Positions 33,054-42,426 of a stretch of 64,000 nt of DNA are shown here, one piece after another. This DNA is from Solimonas sp964507195. GTDB lineage: Bacteria; Pseudomonadota; Gammaproteobacteria; Nevskiales; Nevskiaceae. The position numbers and the translations under genes were made by a program. The notes under the pieces were generated by a model, which made no database searches, had not been told where the DNA came from, and was given only the letters and a program-made list of their open reading frames with translations. The stretch covers positions 59,649 through 123,648 of the forward strand of contig CAZDPA010000001.1 in NCBI GenBank assembly GCA_964507195.1. Reading direction: 5' to 3'. Within the stretch, counting starts at the first letter, position 1. Every line of letters begins with the position of its first letter.

Positions 33054-34370
33054 ATGAAAGTGAATTTCAGAGAGCGAATCGGATACTCGCTCTGTGGCGC
33101 CGGAATCGGCATGGGCGCGGTTCCGGTCAATATGCTTCTGTTGTTTTACCTCACCGAAGTATTGGGACTTCGCCCGGGAGTCGCCGGTCTGGTTGTCGCT
33201 ATTCCGAAGATCTGGGACATGGCCGTCGATCCGATGCTGGGCGGCATCATCGACCGTCTGGCGCAGCGTCATGGTCGCAGGGCGCCGGTCGCTCTTGTTG
33301 CGGCGCTGGCTTATGTAGTTCCGCTTTGGCTTCTATTCTCGATGCCCATAAGCGACACATCGTGGGCCATTCCACTTTTCTCCATTGCGATGCTGATCCT
33401 GTTTTCGGTAGCTCAGACCGCTCTGGGTGTGTCTCAGCTCGCGTTGGCGGATGACATGACTAGAAATCCACGTGATCGTACATCGCTGCTGGCATTCTCA
33501 GGAGTTACGACTGCATTCTTAACGTTGGCTGCCACAGCCGCCGTACCCAAGCTGATTGAGCTCGGCTCAGCGCCACGCACTGGATATGCCTTGATGTCTG
33601 CAATCCTTGCGACGGTGACCGCTGTAACCCTGCTGCTCTTTGCGATCTCATCGTGGCGCTATCGGGTCGCGACCGCCAGCGAATCAAAACATCAGGAGCC
33701 GCTGCTTCAAGCCATCCGGGATACTTTCGGAAATCGGGCGTTCTACCGGTTGATTGCGTATCTGATTGTCTTTGGCATAACCGTCGGCCTGGTCAGCGCT
33801 CTTGTCCCTTTCATCAATAAGCATGTTCTGAAGGGAGGCAGCTCAGGTCTGTCCATCCTCGGCTCGATCGTGCTCATCGCTACTGTCGCTGCAATGCCAA
33901 TTGCCGCTTTGGTGGCTAAGCGGCTCGGAAATGCAAATGCGCTGCAGATCTGCAATGCGACGCTTGTTCTGTCCTTCCCTGCGATGTACCTGGCATCTTA
34001 TGGACCGCTCTGGACATCATGGATCGCCGTGGCGATTTTTGGATGCGGCGGAGGCGGCCTGATACTGATGGTGCAGTCTTCTGCAATGGACCTTGCCAAA
34101 AACAGACTTCCTAATGGCGAGATTGTCACGTTGGGCATCTATCTAGGCATTTTGGTAGCCGGTCAAAAACTGGGCATGTCTGCAGGCAGCATCGTTGCAG
34201 GAGCCTTTCTCGACATCATCGGTTTTGCCTCAGGCGCAGAGTCTCAGTCACTCGCTACGATTGATGCCCTGCGCTACAGCTACACATTGGTGCCCTTGGC
34301 CATTGGAGCTTTTGGGACAGTCTTCCTTTGGACTTTGCGCGAGGATCGCGTCGGGAGTAGCGTTGTTTGA
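33054..34370 (+). CDS. GPH-family transporter, cluster 4
   Basis: 438 residues with about twelve transmembrane segments. N-terminal G-Y-S-L-C-G-A-G-I-G-M-G, then I-W-D-M-A-V-D-P-M-L-G-G-I-I-D-R with R-H-G-R-R-A-P, the MFS_2/GPH signature loop. It sits at the inner membrane and imports a solute with a cation. It is divergent from the TetR/TonB operon and probably under the same operator. The family is known mainly for glycosides, but the neighbours here are peptidases, so its substrate should not be assumed to be a sugar. Confidence 0.88.
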   Translation: MKVNFRERIGYSLCGAGIGMGAVPVNMLLLFYLTEVLGLRPGVAGLVVAIPKIWDMAVDPMLGGIIDRLAQRHGRRAPVALVAALAYVVPLWLLFSMPISDTSWAIPLFSIAMLILFSVAQTALGVSQLALADDMTRNPRDRTSLLAFSGVTTAFLTLAATAAVPKLIELGSAPRTGYALMSAILATVTAVTLLLFAISSWRYRVATASESKHQEPLLQAIRDTFGNRAFYRLIAYLIVFGITVGLVSALVPFINKHVLKGGSSGLSILGSIVLIATVAAMPIAALVAKRLGNANALQICNATLVLSFPAMYLASYGPLWTSWIAVAIFGCGGGGLILMVQSSAMDLAKNRLPNGEIVTLGIYLGILVAGQKLGMSAGSIVAGAFLDIIGFASGAESQSLATIDALRYSYTLVPLAIGAFGTVFLWTLREDRVGSSVV

Positions 34371-34593
34371 CGGAGCGCCAGTTTATCGCGTCGGGCGATA
34401 GGTAGGGGTAAGGTCGGCAGTGCCCCCTCGGTACGGTCCGTCAAAGCTGGGCTTTCGACCTCTTAGCATCGAGTCTGCTTCTCTGCATTAGACAGAATCG
34501 GGTGGCGCCTGTTCTTCACTTCCACCACTCCGGGAGCTGGGGAAGCGAAGCAACAAAGAGGCACTCTCGGCATGCACAAGGAGTGCTCTCGAA
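34371..34593. other. Intergenic stretch between convergent genes
   Basis: A stretch of 223 bases between the 3' ends of the transporter and the envelope-protein gene. I see no gene and no clear terminator hairpin with a T-run. Confidence 0.4.
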
Positions 34594-36180
34594 TTACCAG
34601 GCGAAGAGCGTTACATCAATCGCCACAAAGATCAGCGCACGAAGGCTGTCGACCTCTTCCTCGATGCCGCCGTCGAACTTCACGCTGCGCAGCTTTGGCG
34701 TCTTGGATCCGCCGATGCCGAACGTAAACGGCGATCGTGAGTCGCTGTAAGTGAAATAGACGCCTGGAGAGACGACGCTCGAAAACGAGTTGTTGGCCTC
34801 AGAGGTCGTCGTGCCGCCGTCGAGACTGCTTTCCTCGGAGTAGGTGATCATGGCGCCCAGATCGACTACGGAAAGAAGTGCCCCGAAATTCCCCTTGCCG
34901 ACAGGCCACGACCGCTGCACGCCAACAACGCCGAGCATTCCCGACGTGCTGTGGTGCGCGTCGCCGTCCTGCCCGTCGAGCCACTCGATACCGGTCTGCG
35001 CGCCAACGAGCGAGGTAATCGACCACATCTTGTGCTTGGACTTGCGCCGCCATCCGCCCAGAGGATCCACCAGGCCTTCGAGCTTTTCCGCGAGATCATC
35101 AGCGTCTTCGGCCTCTGCCAAAGGGATGAGCGTGTCGAGGAAGCGGCAGTGAGCGGGCTGCGTGCCAGTTGAAGCGCAGCCCATCGATGGCGAAAGCGCG
35201 GCGTACGAAGCGCCGTATCGGTTCTGCGAGGCAAAAAAAGTGGCGTCAGCCAGCGCCGCTACCGTCAGGGGAGTTCGCGTGGCAGTGTCTTCGCCAGCTT
35301 CGTTTTTGCTCTGAGTCTTCGCCGGCTCTGTCAGGGCTTCTTTAGGCACCTGGTCAGCCTCGCGCGGCGCGACTACTGCATCCGATGCAGCAATAGGCGC
35401 CGCTGTGACCTCAGCTACAGGGGCCTCGGTGAACGCGCCAGTCTGCGCATCATAGTCCAGGTCCTGCTGAATGGGCGCTGGCGCGGCCGTGGGCGCAGGA
35501 GGCGCGGCGGCTAGCTGCCGCTGACGCTCCAGTGCGATTTGTCGGATCTTCGCGAGCTTGTCGTTCATTCCAGCGACAGCGGGAGCGTTATCGGTTGCAG
35601 GCATACTTTCAGCCACTTCCTTTTCCGCCGCTGCCTTGGTGTAGAGCTTGTCGAGCTCATCATATGCAGCAATCTTGACCGCTGGCTCCTCCGATTCCTT
35701 GAGCGCTTGGAACGCAACACAGGCCGGGAGCATCTTGGCATCTTCGCGCATCTCGCGAAGAATCGAACTGACCGGCAGGGTGGTTGCCGCATTGGAGTAA
35801 GCATCGACGATAGCGCACGCGTTAGGAAACAGGTGCCGTGATGGATGCCCAGACCCCGCTGCTTTCTTGTCGGAGCAGATCGTCGCAATCATCGTCTCCG
35901 ACATCCACGTAGCTGCCTCTTCGCGCGCGCGCTTTGCAACGAGCTTGGAGACCGCCGTCACAACCTCGGCGCCGGTAATCTCGTTGCGGGGGTTCTGCTC
36001 GGAGTCCGCCTGCAGGCATTTCCTCGTGGTCGAAAGCTGGGCACTCGTTGGGCAATAGATACCGCCATCCTCGGCCAACTGAGGCAAGTGCTGCAAGCAT
36101 GCGCTACCGCCTGCGGCGGATGCAACGCTGAGCTGCGCCCCAAGTCCCAAGGCAATCAAAAGAATCGCTTTGTATTTCAT
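34594..36180 (-). CDS. Exported envelope protein with beta-rich C-terminus, cassette 2
   Basis: 528 residues. Clear signal peptide (A-I-L-L-I-A-L-G-L-G-A-Q-L-S-V-A-S-A). The first ~220 residues are helical with several cysteines, then come an Ala/Pro-rich linker and a beta-rich C-terminal ~170 residues with repeated hydrophobic/polar alternation, ending in F-A-W. A terminal aromatic residue is typical of outer-membrane proteins. No named family is recognised. It follows the S1 gene by 6 bases. It plays the same positional role as the envelope protein at 8698-10032 but is the last, not the first, gene of its cassette; I see no strong direct sequence identity between the two. Confidence 0.7.
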   Translation of the reverse strand: MKYKAILLIALGLGAQLSVASAAGGSACLQHLPQLAEDGGIYCPTSAQLSTTRKCLQADSEQNPRNEITGAEVVTAVSKLVAKRAREEAATWMSETMIATICSDKKAAGSGHPSRHLFPNACAIVDAYSNAATTLPVSSILREMREDAKMLPACVAFQALKESEEPAVKIAAYDELDKLYTKAAAEKEVAESMPATDNAPAVAGMNDKLAKIRQIALERQRQLAAAPPAPTAAPAPIQQDLDYDAQTGAFTEAPVAEVTAAPIAASDAVVAPREADQVPKEALTEPAKTQSKNEAGEDTATRTPLTVAALADATFFASQNRYGASYAALSPSMGCASTGTQPAHCRFLDTLIPLAEAEDADDLAEKLEGLVDPLGGWRRKSKHKMWSITSLVGAQTGIEWLDGQDGDAHHSTSGMLGVVGVQRSWPVGKGNFGALLSVVDLGAMITYSEESSLDGGTTTSEANNSFSSVVSPGVYFTYSDSRSPFTFGIGGSKTPKLRSVKFDGGIEEEVDSLRALIFVAIDVTLFAW

Positions 36181-36186
36181 CAGCAG

Positions 36187-37434
36187 CTACTCCTGGAGAG
36201 AAACGCATTCTGCCGCCGGGCCGGCGTCACACTTGCGACCCAGATCTTCACGAATGAGGTAGGTCATCACCGCTTGATTGCGCGTCGACAGCGTGATGTG
36301 ATGCAGCCCAACGACGGAGCCCTCAAGAATGGTCATCACTGGCGCACCGGACGAGCCTCCCTTGGTGTCGCATCGGTGAGTCGCATCCGCTGCAACGCGG
36401 TAACCCGTGACATTGATGTCGCCGACAAAGCACTTGCAGTCGGGGTCGTCAAAGCACATGGCAAGCTGCTGCTGCTCGCCGTTCGGATGTTGGACGATGG
36501 CCACGTCTGAGACTTTGTCGGGCGGCTCAGAAGCAAGCGGGAGTCCGCTTATGCCGCTCATTGGCGAGTCGAGTTCGAGGACTGCATAGTCGAGTCCCGG
36601 CGCCGACTTCTCATCGGTAGTGACAATGCGCTTGCAGCGCCTGAAGCTCGCTCCCTGCAAGCCGGGATACAGGTAGTCAAACATCATCACCATCGACGGG
36701 CATGCCCTCGCGTCGACAACACAATGACGATTCGTCAGCAGCATGTTGCTGCCAGGTGTGCTGAGCAGAAAGCCGGTACACGCGTACGTCAGGCGGTCAG
36801 ATTGCTGGAAGATCAGACTGGCCACGTTGCGTGCAAGGTTGCGCATTTCGGAGTCGTTGATCTTTGACATCAGTGATAGTTTGTCGCCGGCGCTGAACAC
36901 GCCCAAGGGCTTCGTCGGCGGAAGTACTGGGATTCCGGACGGCTCGATGGTCGCCAGGGTCCCCGAATTCTGTTGAGGGCCGACAATGAACACACGAACG
37001 GACCCCTTTTCAGCGAGTGGACCAGGCACCAACAGATTTTTGGTGCCGTCCGGGATGTCGACGCGCTCGATCAGTTCCGCGCTGCCGACAAAACGAATGG
37101 ACAGACTCTTGGTACCAATGGGGCTGGTGATCCGAAGCACCGGCTGCACCCACGACCCGGTCTCTGAGATCTTTCTTTTGGCGAGCACGCCCTGCGCGGT
37201 CGGTGCTACATCGAGCTTAAACTCGAGAGGCCCATCCGCGCTCACCTTCGGGATGCCAACCGGTGTCAGCGGTTGCGGGGCCAGCAGTTGTGGTGCGTTG
37301 CCGGGCGGTGGCGCGTTTGGCTCGGGCACGCCCATAGAAATCACCAGCGCGTGCGCGCCTGGGGACACCGAGAGCGCGTAGACGAGCGCCATCGCCACGG
37401 CCACTCGCCGGCCATTAGTATTTGTCACTGACAT
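36187..37434 (-). CDS. Secreted trypsin-like S1 serine peptidase, cassette 2
   Basis: 415 residues: signal peptide (V-A-M-A-L-V-Y-A-L-S-V-S-P-G-A-H-A), a Pro-rich segment, a ~120-residue beta-rich domain, then an S1 peptidase domain. The triad is His237 in T-N-R-H-C, Asp282 in D-Y-A-V-L-E-L and Ser362 in G-S-S-G-A-P, the V8-like form of the serine motif. It is 150 residues longer than the cassette 1 S1 enzyme because of the extra N-terminal domain. It overlaps the upstream S8 gene by 20 bases, so translation is coupled. It should act in the periplasm or outside the cell. Confidence 0.9.
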   Translation of the reverse strand: MSVTNTNGRRVAVAMALVYALSVSPGAHALVISMGVPEPNAPPPGNAPQLLAPQPLTPVGIPKVSADGPLEFKLDVAPTAQGVLAKRKISETGSWVQPVLRITSPIGTKSLSIRFVGSAELIERVDIPDGTKNLLVPGPLAEKGSVRVFIVGPQQNSGTLATIEPSGIPVLPPTKPLGVFSAGDKLSLMSKINDSEMRNLARNVASLIFQQSDRLTYACTGFLLSTPGSNMLLTNRHCVVDARACPSMVMMFDYLYPGLQGASFRRCKRIVTTDEKSAPGLDYAVLELDSPMSGISGLPLASEPPDKVSDVAIVQHPNGEQQQLAMCFDDPDCKCFVGDINVTGYRVAADATHRCDTKGGSSGAPVMTILEGSVVGLHHITLSTRNQAVMTYLIREDLGRKCDAGPAAECVSLQE

Positions 37435-39694
37435 AGTCCGTCACCTCTGCGTGTCCGACGTCGAATAGCGGCTGTGATCCCAGCTCTCCGGAGTAGCCCA
37501 CAAGCCGATGCGACACCATTCCGGCCAGGAACGAGCGCCCCGTCGCGAGCTGCGGTTTAAGTCCGCTGGTCTCGAAATGCGAAATCCACCAATGCCCCTC
37601 TTGCTTTGGCGGCTGCTGCTTGTGCAGTGCAGCTTCCTCGGCGAGGAATTTCTTCTCTTTGTCCAGTTCGTCGACAGGGATGCGGTGCATCCTGCGAATC
37701 GTGTGGAATGGGCGCAAAAGGTCGGGGAGATCTGCAGATTTGCAGCCGTCGCCGCTCCACGCTGGCGGCGGCGCGTCGCCCGCGATGAGACAGATGTGAT
37801 CGGCAACGAGGCGGGAACCGCCCGTTGTGATCACCTCCGGCTTGCGGAGCGCTGCGCGAGCCGCGTTGATCCTGCCGGATCTACTGAAAGCCAGGGTCCA
37901 CACCGAGATGTCGGCAGTAGAGATGAGCCGGTTCCGGATTTCTTCGGGAGTGCGGCCCGGCTTCCATAGCCGACGTGCCACGCCCGACACGATTGCGGCC
38001 GCCTGCGAGGTGCCAGGGACGCTCGCCACCCATGGGACGCCGTTGGCCACCCAAACCGCGCTGGTGGCCTCCGCGGGCGCCACGATATCTATATGGAGCT
38101 TTCCCGTGGCCGACCCTTCGGTTTTGCTGCGTTGCCAGCGTCTCCCTTTCTCATCTACTGCGCTCACTGCAAGCAAGTGCGGGATCGTGGAGCGACATGC
38201 AGGGAAAACGGTGCATAGAGAATCCAGGTTCTCGAGCTTGTTCCCAGCGGCGGCCACCACCAGCTTCTCCGTGAACCTATCCAGCAGATAGCCGATAGCG
38301 CGCCGTTCTTCTGGCGTCACGCTTATCTCAAGCGAGATGTTCAGCACGCCCTGCTCAGGACCGATAATTTTTTCGATCGCGGTAAGGACGGCCGTCGTGT
38401 TAGCCGGCACAAAGGTCTTGTCGTGCTCGAGGGCGACCTCGTACAGCGACATCGCTTGCGTAGGGTTCACGCCGAAGCCATCGCCGCCCACCATCAAGCC
38501 CGCAATGTGCGAGCCGTGCCAGGGCTGCATGTTCATTACCTCATTGAGGTCCGGGATGCCGAGCCACATTGCGGCGGCGCTGCATCTACTCTCCCTGGCT
38601 GGCGCGTCTGGAGGAGCCACTACCGTGAGGCGTCCGGGACCAAAGATCGGATGACACCCGTTGGTCTCCGTGTCGAATGCCCAAAGCGCAACACTGCCTT
38701 CGGCTGCATCCATCTGTTCGACATGGATATCGCTCAGCGCACGGCTTTGGAATGGGCGCTGCACGGGAAACCCGTCGTCCATCACAGGCGGCGATGGCGG
38801 CAGCGGATCCGGTTCGACGACGGGCGCAGGCGCCGCCGGTGGTGGCGGTGGCTTACTGACCTGACTTAACGCCTCGAACAGTTCTCCGAAAAATCCGGTG
38901 CCGGAAGGAAGCAGGCCGACGTATTCCGATTCTGATGCAACTTCTTCGTTCGCCGCCGGCCCCGTCGGTGTGACGTCTTCGGCTCCGGAGGTGCCCATGC
39001 CGCCTCCGTCGTCGACACTGCGCCCGATGTCGGCCATGACCTCGATCGACGGCTCTTCCGTTGGCACAGGCATCTGGGTTGCCGCTGGCACCGGGCTCGG
39101 CTGAATCGCAATGGAGCACCCAGTGACCCCGGGCGTCGGCGCCGTTATCACCGCGAGGCGGTACGACGGCACAACAACTGGTCGTTTGCCGATGCCTTGC
39201 GGGTTGAGTTCCTTGATGCGATCGAGGCAACTCTCATCGCACGCGCCGAACATGCTGCGCATGAACACGTCGGGATTTCTTTCCTTGCCGTTGTATACGG
39301 AAAGTGCTTGAACAGGCTCCCATACTACATCGGGCAAACAAACGTCCTGATCTTCGCGGATGGTCCATCGGATCGTGTCGCCCTCACGACGCCAGAGCTT
39401 CGGGTTGAGCTTCAGCAGAATCTCGTTGAGATTCTCCGGAACGGAAAGCCGCGATCGATATGCCGGCGACCCATCGAGCAATTTCTTCTCGTAGAGCAAC
39501 TGCGCAGGCGTCGCGCCGCTCGGGATCTTGACGTACGCGAGGGGGAGCTGCTGCTTCGCATATTGTTCGGCGTAGTACCGATCCATCTCGAGCGGGAGCT
39601 GGTCGAGGAACCGATTCGACGTCATGAAGTAGCGCTCGGCCCACGCGTCGAACGCGATCAGCGCCAGCAGTATGCCCAAGGTTCTCCACATCAT
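37415..39694 (-). CDS. Secreted S8 (subtilisin-like) serine peptidase, cassette 2
   Basis: 759 residues. Signal peptide (L-G-I-L-L-A-L-I-A-F-D-A-W-A). Residues 85-180 hold two LysM-like segments (L-K-L-N-P and E-L-N-P), a Cys pair at 152-156, then a long polar and Pro-rich linker (about 190-310). The peptidase domain has Asp341 (in A-F-D-T-E, a variant of D-T-G), His393 in H-G-S-H-I-A-G, Asn485 in A-A-G-N and Ser563 in G-T-S-Q-A-A-A. All catalytic residues are present; the changed glycine after D-T is the only oddity. First gene of its cassette. The layout (LysM-like segments before the S8 domain, S1 partner next to it) repeats that of 5919-7898. Confidence 0.9.
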   Translation of the reverse strand: MMWRTLGILLALIAFDAWAERYFMTSNRFLDQLPLEMDRYYAEQYAKQQLPLAYVKIPSGATPAQLLYEKKLLDGSPAYRSRLSVPENLNEILLKLNPKLWRREGDTIRWTIREDQDVCLPDVVWEPVQALSVYNGKERNPDVFMRSMFGACDESCLDRIKELNPQGIGKRPVVVPSYRLAVITAPTPGVTGCSIAIQPSPVPAATQMPVPTEEPSIEVMADIGRSVDDGGGMGTSGAEDVTPTGPAANEEVASESEYVGLLPSGTGFFGELFEALSQVSKPPPPPAAPAPVVEPDPLPPSPPVMDDGFPVQRPFQSRALSDIHVEQMDAAEGSVALWAFDTETNGCHPIFGPGRLTVVAPPDAPARESRCSAAAMWLGIPDLNEVMNMQPWHGSHIAGLMVGGDGFGVNPTQAMSLYEVALEHDKTFVPANTTAVLTAIEKIIGPEQGVLNISLEISVTPEERRAIGYLLDRFTEKLVVAAAGNKLENLDSLCTVFPACRSTIPHLLAVSAVDEKGRRWQRSKTEGSATGKLHIDIVAPAEATSAVWVANGVPWVASVPGTSQAAAIVSGVARRLWKPGRTPEEIRNRLISTADISVWTLAFSRSGRINAARAALRKPEVITTGGSRLVADHICLIAGDAPPPAWSGDGCKSADLPDLLRPFHTIRRMHRIPVDELDKEKKFLAEEAALHKQQPPKQEGHWWISHFETSGLKPQLATGRSFLAGMVSHRLVGYSGELGSQPLFDVGHAEVTDYVSDKY

Positions 39695-40121
39695 TGGATG
39701 CCCCAGCCCCCTTCCCGCGCGTCGGCCGATGCAACCGGCCGCAACAGCAACTGTCAGAATGTGGATGACGCCCCCGCGTCAGCAACATTCGATAAGTGTA
39801 TGCTCGATCGAGTCCTGCAGCGAGTAGCGCCGCGGGAACTGAACACTGCTTCAAGTTTTATATGCCTGGGACGCGTTATACGCGCTGGGTCCTCTGCCCT
39901 TCAATCGTGTCTCATTTCGATCGCCAATCAGCGCGGCCTCTGGTCGGTATCGAGTTGGCAGTTTAATTTCGGAGGAGCCGCAATACCGCGCTCTGTTTCT
40001 CAGGTTCCCGCGTGGGGGCTTTCGGCGATAACTTTCCATTGTCGCCGGCACGATATGCTGGCGAGCCAAGAACTGAGTTTCCCAGAGTGGGCGAAGGTTA
40101 TATAGGCTTGTCAGGACGCGA
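39695..40121. other. Intergenic stretch upstream of the cassette 2 S8 gene
   Basis: A stretch of 427 bases holding the promoter side of the S8 gene and the 3' end side of the PLD-like gene. Open frames here are antisense or lack any coding features. I found no palindrome or terminator I would defend. Confidence 0.4.
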
Positions 40122-42020
40122 TCAGACTTTCTTCTTCACAGCCTTCTTGCCAGTGGTTTTCTTGGGGGCAGCCTTCGTCGTTGCCTTTTTTGTGGTCTTG
40201 GCGGTTTTCTTTTTCACTGCAGCAGTCGCCACCTTTTTCGGCCGAATAGGCTCGTCGTCGGTCCGTTTGCGAGCTGCCTTTGTCCAATTCGGGCTCGTGG
40301 GCTTGAAGAACATCTCACGTCGCCGCGTCTTGAAACCGCCGGGGAAGAAATACCCACCGGTCCACTGGTCGGTCGGATCCAGGAAAACCTTCTCAGGCTT
40401 CGCACCTATCTTGCGCTTGCGCGCTACGTCGTTGGCAACGTCGCGGAAGTAGAAGTGGCGGAACAGCCTGTCGAACTCGGTCATGTAGATATCGGCGACG
40501 CGCTTGTCGCCCCGAATCAGGATCATGTTCTCGTCATTGGTGGTCAGCGATCCTTCGGAGAAGTTCGCCGAGCCGGTGCAGATCAGCGGGTCATCGCTGA
40601 GAGGGTCAATCAATAAATACTTCGTATGTACGAAGAAAATGTTGCCCTCCTCGCGAGTCAGCTCCTCCTTCAAGAACCAGCGGTCTAGAGGAAACTCCTT
40701 CACCTTACGCTTGGCGACAAGTTTGCCGTCGACTACGCTGAACTCCGCACCGAGCACCGCGCCGAACGAGATGACGAGATCGCGATCGCGCTTGAATGCA
40801 TTGCGTTCCTCGACAGTCGGCGGCTTTTCCTTGAGCACAAATCGCAAGAAGTCTCGGTCCTTGCTGAGCGGCTCAATGAAATCCTTCGCGACCGTGAATG
40901 CCGCCGTGAACATGATCGATGAGGTCGCGTCCGACATTCGGTCGGCATACCAGTTCAACATCGAGGCAGTCGCGCGCGGCGAGAAGATGCAGGTCTGCGA
41001 GCCGGGTTTTACGAGCGCTGGAGGGTAGGGCGAGATTTTTGCGACGCCTTCCTTGGCCGGCTTACCGGTCGGATTGCCGCTCAGGATTGTCCAATACTTC
41101 AGGAAGTCGTCGGCGACCTGGGCGTCCGTCACTAGGTGACCGACGTTCGACTGACCGAGGAATCCGGAAGGTGTGATGTTGGTCGATCCGGTCCATACCT
41201 GTTTCGGCTTCGCACCTTTGAGTTTGATGACAAACTTGTTATGTGGAATCGGCGGCCGGGTGCGCCAAATTACTGTTGGCACGCCGTCGCGCTTGTGCTT
41301 AGGGTCGAGCCCGGCCACCTTCATGGCCTTTTGGTTTCTACCCTTCTTGTCTTGATGGACGATCAACCGCACGTCATAACCGTCGTCGATCTTCTCCGCC
41401 AATGCCTTGATAATAGGTTCGTAAGTGAACTCGTAGAAGCAGACGCGAAGCGCTTCGCTCTTCTTAGTCGACCGGATAAACTCGAGGCAAGCTTCGAGCA
41501 GACCGCGCGAAAGCCAGACCGTGTGCTGGTCCTCCGGGTCGTTCATCTCTTCGGAGGTCGGCTTGTGATTTTTGAACCGGCGAGCGTAGGCCTGGCTCGC
41601 GATGGCGCCGCGATTGAACCAAATACCGTGCTTGCCATCGTTTTCCTTCTCGGTCGTAACCTTGAGAGTGAGCGCATTGGCCTCTCGCAGTTCGAGCGCG
41701 GTCGGCGCACCGAAGACCGGAATCACCTCGAACACGTAGGTCGTGTCCGGCTCGGCCGTAAAGTCACTCCACAGGAAACTCTGGACGGGAAACTGGTCGG
41801 TGCGGTAGTCGTTACTGTCGGGATTCGGATAAGGCTCGACCTCCTCGAACACTTTCAGTGACCTCAAGTATTCCGGCTTGCCCTTACCTTTGCTTCGCCG
41901 GAATGCAAATCCCAGCAGGCCCTTGCGCGCCTCTTCAGCGCAATCGATGGCGATCATGACAGCGCGCGTGCCGGCGATCGCGTTGGCCCTGAAATCTCCT
42001 GCGGACGCTGTCGTTCTCAT
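40122..42020 (-). CDS. Phospholipase D-type protein with histone H1-like tail
   Basis: 632 residues. Two PLD half-domains are visible. The first motif is H260-N-K with G-S-T-N-I-T-P-S-G-F after it; the second is H465-T-K-Y-L-L-I-D with G-S-A-N-F-S-E-G-S. The first lacks the Asp of H-x-K-x(4)-D (Leu in its place) while the second is complete. The N-terminal ~130 residues are beta-rich and unassigned. The last ~48 residues are Lys/Ala/Thr-rich (A-V-K-K-K-T-A-K-T-T-K-K-A-T-T-K), like bacterial histone H1 tails, and should bind DNA non-specifically. The PLD family covers both lipases and nucleases; the DNA-binding tail favours a nuclease. No signal peptide. Divergent from the helical-repeat gene at 42427. 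Confidence 0.85.
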   Translation of the reverse strand: MRTTASAGDFRANAIAGTRAVMIAIDCAEEARKGLLGFAFRRSKGKGKPEYLRSLKVFEEVEPYPNPDSNDYRTDQFPVQSFLWSDFTAEPDTTYVFEVIPVFGAPTALELREANALTLKVTTEKENDGKHGIWFNRGAIASQAYARRFKNHKPTSEEMNDPEDQHTVWLSRGLLEACLEFIRSTKKSEALRVCFYEFTYEPIIKALAEKIDDGYDVRLIVHQDKKGRNQKAMKVAGLDPKHKRDGVPTVIWRTRPPIPHNKFVIKLKGAKPKQVWTGSTNITPSGFLGQSNVGHLVTDAQVADDFLKYWTILSGNPTGKPAKEGVAKISPYPPALVKPGSQTCIFSPRATASMLNWYADRMSDATSSIMFTAAFTVAKDFIEPLSKDRDFLRFVLKEKPPTVEERNAFKRDRDLVISFGAVLGAEFSVVDGKLVAKRKVKEFPLDRWFLKEELTREEGNIFFVHTKYLLIDPLSDDPLICTGSANFSEGSLTTNDENMILIRGDKRVADIYMTEFDRLFRHFYFRDVANDVARKRKIGAKPEKVFLDPTDQWTGGYFFPGGFKTRRREMFFKPTSPNWTKAARKRTDDEPIRPKKVATAAVKKKTAKTTKKATTKAAPKKTTGKKAVKKKV

Positions 42021-42137
42021 CGCTCCACCTCAGGCGCAGACATCAAAAAACGCTGAAGATCCTTCAGCCAACTAGCGACGCAGTGAATCCCCCGATTCCC
42101 GCATTAACATTATGCCGTTGTCGCGCAACTATCTTCC

Positions 42138-42149
42138 CCCCATATGGGG
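42138..42149. promoter_or_regulatory. 12-bp palindrome CCCC-ATAT-GGGG
   Basis: CCCCATATGGGG is perfectly self-complementary and lies 118 bases upstream of the PLD gene start, in the divergent region shared with the plus-strand gene at 42427. It resembles the CCCC-TATATA-GGGG site at 10384. It may be an operator or promoter element; the regulator is unknown. Confidence 0.4.
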
Positions 42150-42426
42150 CTAATACTCCGCGAGTCTTTAGTAAGAAAATGCCCACAAGCCGGCGCTCTT
42201 TAGCCAACTGGTTGGCAATTGCTTGAATCAAGCGAGCTCCGACGGGAATAGGCAGTCCCATATGTGACGATCCGATACACCTTGTTACGCAATTCGTGGA
42301 GATGAAGTCAGCGAGTGCATTGGCTGCGACTGTGCTGCAGCACCAAGGGTTCTACCCCGCCTTCACGGACACTGTCGGTTAGCATTTTGACGCCTATACG
42401 ACCGCGCTGGGGCTGATGCTACTCAG

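Noticed and set aside
39197..40105. 302-residue plus-strand open frame
   Set aside because: Antisense to the start of the S8 peptidase and no recognisable domain.
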